NCBI RefSeq assembly: GCF_017876395.1
Contig: NZ_JAGINX010000001.1
Span: 2,108,001 to 2,172,000 of the forward strand
DNA from: Nesterenkonia lacusekhoensis
GTDB lineage: Bacteria; Actinomycetota; Actinomycetes; Actinomycetales; Micrococcaceae
DNA: 64,000 bases
Reading direction: 5' to 3'
The position numbers were made by a program, and so were the translations under genes. The notes under the pieces are model-generated. The model was not told the origin of the DNA, made no database searches, and saw nothing but the letters and a program-made list of their open reading frames with translations. This document shows positions 51,606 to 59,711 of the stretch, in pieces (position 1 is the stretch's first letter; the number at the start of each line of letters is the position of its first letter).

Positions 51606-51942
51606 ACATGATGTACGGCTCCTGGAGTCGGAGAAGGTCCGCCGGCAGCGCCTGACCGATGCTTTCGTCTACGGGACCAACCCGCATGAGCAGATGCACC
51701 GGACCAATACGGTCCGGCTCATGTTCAGCATCCTGATCGCGGCGCTGATCGCCGCCGGCTGCGTGGGAGCCTCCTTCATCATGAACATGCTCGAACAGCG
51801 CCAGCAGGAGCGCGAGCAGCGGGAGAACCCTGCCGCCGTCGTCGTGGTGGACGACGACGCCGGCGCCGCAGCTGCGCTCCCCGCGCCCCACTCCCCCGCA
51901 CGCCTGACCACTGCACCCGCTGCGGAAGGAGGCCTTCGGTGA
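51595..51942 (+). CDS. Small membrane protein of the T7SS operon
   Basis: A 115-residue protein: 45 polar residues, one strong span (VRLMFSILIAALIAAGCVGASFIM), then a charged coiled segment and a Pro/Ala-rich tail. The size and single span recall EssA-like accessory subunits, though no similarity is visible. The ATG at 51595 overlaps the ATPase gene, and its stop overlaps the eccD start (GTGA). So it is tightly built into the operon. Confidence 0.75.
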   Translation: MELEHDVRLLESEKVRRQRLTDAFVYGTNPHEQMHRTNTVRLMFSILIAALIAAGCVGASFIMNMLEQRQQEREQRENPAAVVVVDDDAGAAAALPAPHSPARLTTAPAAEGGLR

Positions 51943-53252
51943 GCGAGATCCATGTCTCCATGTCCCATATCCGTGTGGTCGCCGAGGACCGCCGGGCCGA
52001 TCTGCGCGTCCCCACCGCCGCTCCCCTGGTGGACGTCTTCCCCACTGTGCTGGAGCTGCTGGAGATCCCCGCTGAGAGCCAGCGCCGCTTCACCCTGGTC
52101 ACCGAGTCCAGCGAAGAGCTGGACATGGACGCCTCGCCCCACCAGGCCAAGCTGCGCGACGGCTCCGTGCTCTACCTTCAGGAGACCGAGGCCGTCTCCC
52201 CTCCCCCAGAGGTCTACGACGTCACCACGGTGGTGGCCTCGGACCGCGACTCCCACCCGTTGGCCTGGGAGCGCCACCGCGGTTGGGTGTCCGCCCTCTG
52301 CGCCGCCGTGCTGCTGACCGTGGGCGGGCTGATGAGCATCCACCACTCAGAGACCCGCAACGAGACCATCGGCGTGGGTGTGGCCGCCGCACTGCTGGCC
52401 GCCGGCGGCATCATGCTGGGCCGGGCCTTCCCCACCATCTCCCTGTACCTGCTGGGCAGCGCAGTCATCATCGGCGGCGCCCTGAGCTTCGACACCCTTG
52501 GAGCCTGGGAGGGCTCGCTGATCGCCGGCGTCGTACTGGCCGCCGCCTTCCTCGGCGCGGCGGTGGCCGGGCACCTGGCCCGCCCGAACATCGTCACCGG
52601 ATCGCTGCTGCTGGCCCTGCTGGGCTCGATCCATCTGCTGCACACCTCCGGAGTCTCCACCATGCTCTCGGCGGGGATCATCGGAGTGGTGGCCCTCTAC
52701 CTGATGGGTTCGGCGCCCCGGATGGCCGTGGGGCTCTCCGGGATCGACTCGCTGGACACCTCCAAGCGCAGCGGCGAGCGCATCTCCATGGCCGAGGCCG
52801 GCCAGGCCCTGCTGCGCGCCCACGGCAGCGTGGCCGGAATCTACCTGGTCATGGCCCCGGCCATCGGCGTCAGTGCGGCGGTGCTCGCCCATGACACCGA
52901 GCAGCGCATCTGGACCTTCCCGCTGTGCCTGGTGCTGACCGTGGCCCTGGCCCTGCGCGCCCAGAGCGTGCCGATGCTGCCCGAACGCCTGGCGATCAGC
53001 TTCGCCGCAGTGGGTGCAGTGCTGGGCATCACTTCCGCCGAGCTGAGCGGGGACCACCATCACTGGGCCCTGGCAGCGTTGGTCGGACTGGCCGGCGTCG
53101 TGCTGCTGCTGACCTCTGTGAGCTGGAAGGCCACCCAGGGTGCGCAGTTCCGCATCTGGGTGCGCCGCGTGGAGCTGCTCTGCGCGCTGGCCAGCGTGCC
53201 CCTGGCCCTGGGCATGACCGGACTCTACGGCGACCTCTTGGACACCTTCTGA
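51939..53252 (+). CDS. eccD: Type VII secretion integral membrane protein EccD
   Basis: A 437-residue channel subunit. The first 85 residues form a ubiquitin-like domain (HVSMSHIRVVAEDRRADLRVP, KLRDGSVLYLQE); the rest holds about eleven spans, as in EccD (for example WVSALCAAVLLTVGGLMSI). In ESX systems EccD lines the membrane complex around EccB, EccC and EccE. The GTG at 51939 has GGAGG 6 bases upstream and overlaps the previous stop. Confidence 0.9.
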   Translation: MSEIHVSMSHIRVVAEDRRADLRVPTAAPLVDVFPTVLELLEIPAESQRRFTLVTESSEELDMDASPHQAKLRDGSVLYLQETEAVSPPPEVYDVTTVVASDRDSHPLAWERHRGWVSALCAAVLLTVGGLMSIHHSETRNETIGVGVAAALLAAGGIMLGRAFPTISLYLLGSAVIIGGALSFDTLGAWEGSLIAGVVLAAAFLGAAVAGHLARPNIVTGSLLLALLGSIHLLHTSGVSTMLSAGIIGVVALYLMGSAPRMAVGLSGIDSLDTSKRSGERISMAEAGQALLRAHGSVAGIYLVMAPAIGVSAAVLAHDTEQRIWTFPLCLVLTVALALRAQSVPMLPERLAISFAAVGAVLGITSAELSGDHHHWALAALVGLAGVVLLLTSVSWKATQGAQFRIWVRRVELLCALASVPLALGMTGLYGDLLDTF

Positions 53253-54196
53253 TGACTGACCAGCACAGGCCACCCTCCTCCGGCTCCGCCCGCGCACTGA
53301 TGGGCTTCGGCAGCGCCACAGACACAGCGCCCGACGCCGACCCCTCACCTGCCCAGCCCCCGGAGCCCGCCCCGACACCGGCGGCGGCACCGGTGCACCG
53401 CACGCTGTCTCCTCAGCGGCTGACCCATGAGATCTACGAGTTCCTCAGCGGATCCAAGCTCTCCCGGGAGCTGCAGACCCACTGGGAGACCATCCGGAAA
53501 CCCGCCGTGAGCGGACGCCGGGTGGGGCTGCACGGGCTCCACGGCGGCGTCGGGACCACCACGGCCGCCACGTTGCTGGCCCAGGCGCTCTCCTCAGTGC
53601 GCGCCGAGCCGGTGCTGATCCTGGACCTGGCAGCCCATCGCTCCACCGCCGCCCAACGTCTGGGCGCTGAGGACCGCTCCCTGGGCAAGGTGCTCACCCA
53701 GCTGCTGAAGCTGCCGCCCAACAGCAACCCCGAGCGCGCCCGGGAGATCCTGGGCCTGGACCAGGGCGGCGTCAGCTGCCTGAGCCTGGGTCCTGACCAG
53801 CGGTTGAAGGAGGATCACTGGCGCCGACTGATGGGGACGCTGTCGCGTTCGGTGCCCTTCACCGTGATCGATCTGGGCAGCGGATATATGACCCCGAACG
53901 CAGCCAAGGCCGCCGGGCACTGCCACACCGTCATCTCAGTCTCCGCACCGGGACGTCAGGAGCCCCAGGAGGAGCCGGATGCACATCTGGCCGATCATCT
54001 GCAGCCACGCACCCCGGTGCTGAAGCTGCTGTCGAAGAACTCCACCCGGCGGCGTCAGCTCGGCGGTCATACCGTGACCATGCCCTGGGATCCGCGGGCC
54101 GCCCTGGACGGTGAGTGCCGGGCCGAGAAGCTGCGACGCCGCAGCCGCACCGCCCTGCTCAGGCTGACCGGCCGTGCCGCGGAGGCGGTGCTGTGA
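53252..54196 (+). CDS. Degenerate MinD-like protein of the T7SS operon
   Basis: A 314-residue protein with a Pro/Ala-rich N-terminus and a MinD-type fold from about residue 80. The P-loop reads LHGGVGTTTAAT: both the signature Lys and the Walker Lys are replaced (His and Thr), so ATP hydrolysis is doubtful. The switch regions LDLAAHRST and IDLGSGYM keep the outline. A basic tail follows. It may pair with the active ATPase at 49230. Start and stop overlap eccD and eccC (TGATG and GTGA). Confidence 0.82.
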   Translation: MTDQHRPPSSGSARALMGFGSATDTAPDADPSPAQPPEPAPTPAAAPVHRTLSPQRLTHEIYEFLSGSKLSRELQTHWETIRKPAVSGRRVGLHGLHGGVGTTTAATLLAQALSSVRAEPVLILDLAAHRSTAAQRLGAEDRSLGKVLTQLLKLPPNSNPERAREILGLDQGGVSCLSLGPDQRLKEDHWRRLMGTLSRSVPFTVIDLGSGYMTPNAAKAAGHCHTVISVSAPGRQEPQEEPDAHLADHLQPRTPVLKLLSKNSTRRRQLGGHTVTMPWDPRAALDGECRAEKLRRRSRTALLRLTGRAAEAVL

Positions 54197-57100
54197 CCAG
54201 ACAGGTCATCCACCGCCCGGCCCGCAGCACCACCCCGCCGAATATGCCTCCGGGACATACGGTGGCCGAGCCGCCCGCCCTCTCCGGGAACACCGGCATG
54301 AACGTGATCATGCTGATCCCCATGCTGGGCGCGGCCGCCTCGGTCACGGTGATGACCATGTTCCGCGGCTCCTCCATGGCCGGCATCGGGGCGATCATGA
54401 TGGTCACCACGGTGATCGCCGGCATCGCGATGATGGTCTCCCAGCGCGGCAAGTCCGCGCGGAACCGGCAGAACCAGCGCAAGCAGTACATGGACTACCT
54501 CAAGCGGCAACGGACCTCCATGGAGGCCGATGAGGAGCGGCTGCGCGCCGAGCACCACCACGCCTATCCCGACGCCCAGCAGCTGCACCGGATCATCATG
54601 GACCCGCTGCGGCTCTGGGAACGCCGGCGCGCGTCCCAGGACGCCTACGCCCCGCGGGTGGGCACCGCCCCGCTGCCGATCAGCGACTTCCGGATCCAGG
54701 GCGACGCCGACCAGGTGGAGGCCCCAGACGCCTTCATGCTCAATGAGGCGCATCTGCTCAAGGAGCGCTTCGGCTCCATCCCGAACATGCCCTTCCTGCT
54801 GCCGCTGCGGAACGCCGGAGTGATCAGCTGCCTGGGTGACCGCGAGTCCCAGCTGCTGACCGTGCGGAACATGTTGCTGCAGCTGTGCACCACCCACTCC
54901 CCCGAGGACCTGATGGTGGTGGTCCTGACCGATCGGGCCCACCAGCAGGACTGGGACTGGGTGAAGTGGCTGCCCCACGCCCAGGGCAAGGACGCGCCGC
55001 TGACCTTCACCACCTACTCCTCCCTGGTCCAGACCCTGGCCCCGGAGCGGGAGCGGCGGATGCAGACCGTCATCGAATCCCAACAGTCCTATACCAAGAT
55101 CCCCGCCGACGCCCACTCCCGGCTGCTGATCATCAGCGACCAGCCCAGCCGCGAGGCGCACTCGGTGTGGGAGGATGCCCCGGCGGATCTGGGCGGCCTG
55201 CACACCACCCATATGCACCTGCTGGCCTCCCAGGAGCTGGAGCCCGAGCGGGTGGACATGCGGGTCCGGGCCGAGGACGGGTCCATCCGCGCCTGGTACC
55301 AGGGCGCACTCCGCGAGGGCGTGTTGGATACGGTCAGCACCGACTACGCCGAGTCCATCGCCCGGCAGCTGGCCCCGCTGCGGCTCTCCGCCGACAGCCA
55401 CGAGCACTCGGAGCATAAGCGTATCCAGAGCCTCTCCTCGTCCTGGGGCGTCCCCGGCTTCACCCAGAAGGAGCTGACCTCGGTGTGGGGCAAGCGCGGC
55501 ACCGCCGACTTCCTGCGGGTCCCGCTGGGCGTGGACGACGATCAGGCCCCGGTCCACCTGGACCTGAAGGAGTCCGCCCAGGGCGGTATGGGACCCCACG
55601 GGCTCTGCGTGGGTGCGACCGGCTCCGGAAAGTCCGAGCTGCTGCGCACCCTGGTGCTCGCACTGATGGCCACGCACGGCCCCGAGGACCTGACCTGCAT
55701 CCTGGTGGACTTCAAGGGCGGCGCCACCTTCGCGCCCTTCAAAGACGCCCCGCAGACCTCCGGTGTGATCACCAACCTGGCCGATGACACCGCCATGGTG
55801 GCCCGTATGCACGACAGCCTCCAGGGTGAGCTGATGCGGCGCCAGGAGCGGCTGAAGGAGGCCGGGAACCTGGCCAATATCACCGAGTACCGCAGGCTGC
55901 ACAAGGCAGGGCAGATCGAGGGCGAACCCATGCCGCATCTGTTCGTGTGCATCGACGAGTTCGGTGAGCTCATGGCCGCCTATAACGACTTCAACGATCT
56001 GTTCCAGCAGATCGGTCGCACCGGACGCTCCCTGGGCGTGCACCTGCTGCTCTCCTCCCAGCGCCTGGAGGCCGGTACCCTGCGCGGGCTGGAGAACCAC
56101 CTGTCCTACCGGATCGCGCTGCGCACCTTCTCCGAGATGGAGTCCCGGACCGCGATCAACCGTCCCGAGGCCTTCAACCTGCCCTCCCAGCCCGGTTGGG
56201 GCTACCTGAAGGTGGACACCACCGTGTTCAGGAAGTTCCGCGCCTCCTACGTCTCCGGGCCCATGCCACCCTCCGACGACGACATCGAGGGTGAGGCCGA
56301 GGAGCTGGAGGCCGACCAGATCCGCGTGGAGTCCTTCGGGCTGTTCGCCGGGTCCGGAAAGTCGATCCTGGTCGGGGACGGCGCTGGGTCTGAGGATGGT
56401 TCTGGTGAGGCTGCCGAGCCGGCGTCGGGAGCTGCTGATCCGGCGTCGGGAAGTGTTGAGAAGGAGCCGGAGAACGATCCGGCCCCGCCAGTGCCCGAGC
56501 TGGACGAGCCGATGATGGTGGACACGATGGTCGGCGAGATGGCCCCGATCCCCAGTGCAGTCTCCCCGGTGTGGCTGCCGCCGTTGCCGGACTGGATGAG
56601 CTTCGCCCAGCTCGGCTATGAGCTCGAACAGCGCGAGACCGGCCCGGCGCTGCCCGGAAAGGGTCCGCTGGGACCGGTGGTCGGCGTCCTGGACGACCCG
56701 GCCCACCAGTGGCAGGGCCCGTGGCACCTGGACCTGACCAGCCGCGGCGGACACATCAGCATGCAGGGCGGACCGCAGAGCGGACGCTCCACCGCACTGC
56801 GCAGCATCGGTACTGGACTGGCGCTCTGCTGCACGCCGTCCGAGGTGGCGATCTACGGGATAGACCTGACCGGCTCCGCGCTGAAGCCGCTGGAGAACCT
56901 GCCACATGTGGGCGGCGTCGCGAGCCGCAAGGAGGCCGAGAAGGCGCGGCGGACCGTGGAGGAGATCCAGCAGATGCTCGATGAGCGCGAGGCGCTCATG
57001 GCCCGGCACGGCTGGGACAGCTTCGCCGAGGTGCGCCGGGCGCGCGGCACCGAGGAGATCACCACGGATCTGGGCTGCGACGTGGTGCTGCTGGTGGACG

Positions 57101-58206
57101 GGTTCATCCGCACCCGCGATGAGCGCGAACCGCTGGAGGCCGGGATGAAGGACATCCTCAGCCGCGGCGCCGCCATGGGCGTGCATGTGATCGTCACCGT
57201 GAACCGTCCCGGAGATCTGCGCGCCGATGAGCAGGCCGCCTTCGGCAACTCCATCGAGTTCGCGCTCAACGAGCCGCGCGACTCGCAGATCGACCGCAAG
57301 AAGGCCGAGCAGATCACCGGCGACCGGCCCGGGCGCGCGCTGACTCAGGACAAGCTGATCGGGCACTTCGCGCTGCCCAGCCTGGAGCAGGACGCCATGG
57401 GCACCGCCGCCGAGCAGACCACGCTGGTCAACAGCCTGGACTTCGGCGAGACCCCGGTCCGGCAGGTCCGCGTGTTGCCCCAGCTGGTGGAGCACACTGC
57501 GATGGAGGTGCCGAAGAATCCCGGCACGGTCTCCCTGGGACTGCGCGACGGCGACCTGCGGCCCGAGGAGCTGGCGCTCACCGGCCGCGACCAGGGCCTG
57601 ATCATCTACGGCGACACCCAGACCGGACGCACCTCGGTGCTGGAGTCGATCGTGGTCCAGCTGATGCAGCAGTACGATCCGGCGGATATGAAGCTGGCGA
57701 TCTTCGACCCGCGCCGGCTGCTGGCCGATGTGGCCCCGGAAGAGTTCGTGGGCGGCTATGCGAACAACCAGGAGATGTACGAGCGCATCCGCGGCGGGCT
57801 GGCGGCACGACTGGCCGAGCGGCGGACCATGTCGGCCGAGGACCTGGCCGGGGAGCCCCACACCTTCCTGATCGTCGATGACTACGACATCCTCAACGCC
57901 GCGATGCCGCGCCCGCTGGAGCCGCTGATGCAGCATGTGCCCAGCGCCCCGGACATCAAGTTCCACGTGGTGCTGGCCCGCCGGTACTCCGGGATCATGC
58001 ATGACCCGCTCTCCGAGGCGGTGCGTGCGGTGGGCGCGCCCTCGCTGATGCTCTCCGGCGATCCCTCTGAAGGGCCCGTGGTGGGCCGCGTCCGGCCTGA
58101 GCTCATGGGCCCGGGTCGCGGCAAGCTCATGCGCCAGGGCCGCAGACCGCGCTACGTGCAGACCTACCTCTCCGAGGGGGCTCCGGCCCGGCACATCGAT
58201 GCCTGA
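54193..58206 (+). CDS. eccC: Type VII secretion ATPase EccC (FtsK/SpoIIIE type)
   Basis: A 1337-residue motor: two spans near residues 36-85 (LIPMLGAAASVTVMTMF, GAIMMVTTVIAGIAMMV) and three FtsK-like domains. Domain 1 has a full Walker A (GATGSGKSELL) and Walker B (LFVCIDEFGEL); domains 2 and 3 have GPQSGRST and GDTQTGRT, with Arg for the Walker Lys. An acidic Ser/Gly/Pro linker separates domains 1 and 2. EccC recognises WXG100 substrates through its later domains and drives export. The GTG at 54193 has GGAGG 7 bases upstream. The three domains are fused in one chain, unlike the split EccCa/EccCb of ESX-1. Confidence 0.95.
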   Translation: MTRQVIHRPARSTTPPNMPPGHTVAEPPALSGNTGMNVIMLIPMLGAAASVTVMTMFRGSSMAGIGAIMMVTTVIAGIAMMVSQRGKSARNRQNQRKQYMDYLKRQRTSMEADEERLRAEHHHAYPDAQQLHRIIMDPLRLWERRRASQDAYAPRVGTAPLPISDFRIQGDADQVEAPDAFMLNEAHLLKERFGSIPNMPFLLPLRNAGVISCLGDRESQLLTVRNMLLQLCTTHSPEDLMVVVLTDRAHQQDWDWVKWLPHAQGKDAPLTFTTYSSLVQTLAPERERRMQTVIESQQSYTKIPADAHSRLLIISDQPSREAHSVWEDAPADLGGLHTTHMHLLASQELEPERVDMRVRAEDGSIRAWYQGALREGVLDTVSTDYAESIARQLAPLRLSADSHEHSEHKRIQSLSSSWGVPGFTQKELTSVWGKRGTADFLRVPLGVDDDQAPVHLDLKESAQGGMGPHGLCVGATGSGKSELLRTLVLALMATHGPEDLTCILVDFKGGATFAPFKDAPQTSGVITNLADDTAMVARMHDSLQGELMRRQERLKEAGNLANITEYRRLHKAGQIEGEPMPHLFVCIDEFGELMAAYNDFNDLFQQIGRTGRSLGVHLLLSSQRLEAGTLRGLENHLSYRIALRTFSEMESRTAINRPEAFNLPSQPGWGYLKVDTTVFRKFRASYVSGPMPPSDDDIEGEAEELEADQIRVESFGLFAGSGKSILVGDGAGSEDGSGEAAEPASGAADPASGSVEKEPENDPAPPVPELDEPMMVDTMVGEMAPIPSAVSPVWLPPLPDWMSFAQLGYELEQRETGPALPGKGPLGPVVGVLDDPAHQWQGPWHLDLTSRGGHISMQGGPQSGRSTALRSIGTGLALCCTPSEVAIYGIDLTGSALKPLENLPHVGGVASRKEAEKARRTVEEIQQMLDEREALMARHGWDSFAEVRRARGTEEITTDLGCDVVLLVDGFIRTRDEREPLEAGMKDILSRGAAMGVHVIVTVNRPGDLRADEQAAFGNSIEFALNEPRDSQIDRKKAEQITGDRPGRALTQDKLIGHFALPSLEQDAMGTAAEQTTLVNSLDFGETPVRQVRVLPQLVEHTAMEVPKNPGTVSLGLRDGDLRPEELALTGRDQGLIIYGDTQTGRTSVLESIVVQLMQQYDPADMKLAIFDPRRLLADVAPEEFVGGYANNQEMYERIRGGLAARLAERRTMSAEDLAGEPHTFLIVDDYDILNAAMPRPLEPLMQHVPSAPDIKFHVVLARRYSGIMHDPLSEAVRAVGAPSLMLSGDPSEGPVVGRVRPELMGPGRGKLMRQGRRPRYVQTYLSEGAPARHIDA

Positions 58207-58270
58207 TGTGCGGTCAGGTGAGGTGACCGTGCGTGCCTGAGATGAGCCGCCGGCGTCGTACCCTCACCCG

Positions 58271-58342
58271 CGTTTTACCAACCACTTCTCAAAATACCCC
58301 TGCGGATCCGCAGGGGTAATCTGAATCTGCCTTGGTAAAACG
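58271..58342. terminator. Nested palindrome after eccC
   Basis: Outer arms CGTTTTACCAA and TTGGTAAAACG (11 bp) enclose a perfect 24-bp palindrome centred on GGATCC (58295-58318). It probably ends the T7SS transcript. The rest of the 353-base gap 58207-58559 holds no gene; TAGGCT at about 58487 could be a -10 for the next gene. Confidence 0.65.
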
Positions 58343-58559
58343 GGGGTGCGGTGGGATGGGTACGGTGCCGTGCGGTGGGTGCGGAGCGAGGCTGGGAGAA
58401 CCCCCGGGGCACGCCAAAGATCACCTCTTCATCACAGATCAGCCGGGATCCGCGCCTGCGATGGGACCCGATCGCTCTGGGTTGCTAGGCTGAGCCAGAC
58501 GTCACGCTGCCCGCAGGGACGGAACGGGCAGCCGCAGGAATACAGGGGATCTTGAGCAG

Positions 58560-59711
58560 ATGAGCCACCACGGATATCCATTCGGCGACGAACAGCCGCC
58601 GGGCCAGCCGGGTCCTGCGGGCCCGCCTGCCGGTCCCCCGGCACCCCCTCATCACACCCAGCCGCCCCATCCCCACCAGCACCCCTATGCCCAGCCGCCG
58701 GCGCCCACCCGGAAGAAGGGCAGCGGGCTGATCTGGGCCGCCTGGGGCAGTGCGCTGGCCATCACCCTGCTCATCGGCGGGGTCATCGCCTGGCAGGTCG
58801 ACGAACAGCTCTACACCACCGAAGCCTCCGCGGAGAACTACTGGGAGGCCCTGCGCTCCGGCAACGGCGCCGAGGCCCTGGGCTACCTGGACTCCGTGCC
58901 TGAGGACACCGGCGGCGACGCCGTGCTCCTCGACGGCGAGCCCCTCTCCCACAGCGCGTCCCTCATGGAGGGCATGAGCTTCACCGAGGGCACTGAGAGC
59001 GCCTCGGTCAGCTTCACCGCTGACGGCGAGGAGTATGAGACCACGCTGCCCATGGTCGACGCCGGCACGCATTGGCTCGTCTTCGACGACTGGAGCATCG
59101 CCCCGGAGGCGGTGACCGACCTCGAAGTGGAGGTCCCCGGCTCGGATGCCGCCGGCGTCGGGCAGATCGAGGTCAACGGTGAACCGGTGAACCTGGAGGA
59201 CGAGTCCGTCACGCTGAGCACCTTCCTGCCCGGTGTGGTCGAGTTCGGCATCGACAGCCAGTGGCTAGGCGGCACGAGCACTGAGGTCATCACCCCGGAG
59301 GAGGGCGCCGACGCCGACGGCGAGCCCACCGCCCAGCAGCTCACCCTGGAGCTGGAGGCCTCCGAGGAGGCCGAGGAGGTCCTGCACAACGAGGTCGAGT
59401 CCTTCCTGCAGGGGTGCGCCGAGCAGCAGGTACTCATGCCCTCCGGCTGCCCCATGGGCATCGAGACGCCCAACCAGGTGGACTCCGAGACCATCAGCTG
59501 GGAGATGCCCGAGGCCTCGGACACGTCCCTGAGCTTCGCCGCCGACGGTTGGGAGGTCTCCGGCCTGGACATGACCGCCACAGTCACCTTCGACTCCTTG
59601 GACCACCACGACGGTGAGGAGCTCGAGGAGAGCCACGACGTCCCCTTCCGGCTGGACGTGCAGGTCGGTGCTGACGGCGAGGAACTGATCATCGGCGTCA
59701 CAGGTGAATGA
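58560..59711 (+). CDS. Hypothetical membrane protein with outer domains
   Basis: A 383-residue protein: about 55 inside residues rich in Pro, His and Gln (QPPGQPGPAGPPAGPPA), one span near 60-80 (GLIWAAWGSALAITLLIGGV), then outer beta-type segments starting with a DUF4878-like stretch (ASAENYWEALRSGNGAEALG). TcaA-type envelope proteins have a similar order, but I cannot assign it. It is coupled to the P-type ATPase gene by an ATGA overlap. Confidence 0.75.
   Translation: MSHHGYPFGDEQPPGQPGPAGPPAGPPAPPHHTQPPHPHQHPYAQPPAPTRKKGSGLIWAAWGSALAITLLIGGVIAWQVDEQLYTTEASAENYWEALRSGNGAEALGYLDSVPEDTGGDAVLLDGEPLSHSASLMEGMSFTEGTESASVSFTADGEEYETTLPMVDAGTHWLVFDDWSIAPEAVTDLEVEVPGSDAAGVGQIEVNGEPVNLEDESVTLSTFLPGVVEFGIDSQWLGGTSTEVITPEEGADADGEPTAQQLTLELEASEEAEEVLHNEVESFLQGCAEQQVLMPSGCPMGIETPNQVDSETISWEMPEASDTSLSFAADGWEVSGLDMTATVTFDSLDHHDGEELEESHDVPFRLDVQVGADGEELIIGVTGE

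Noticed and set aside
54067-58194. 1375-codon open frame opposite eccC
   Set aside because: It is rich in His, Gln and Gly with no family motif, while eccC on the other strand is unmistakable.
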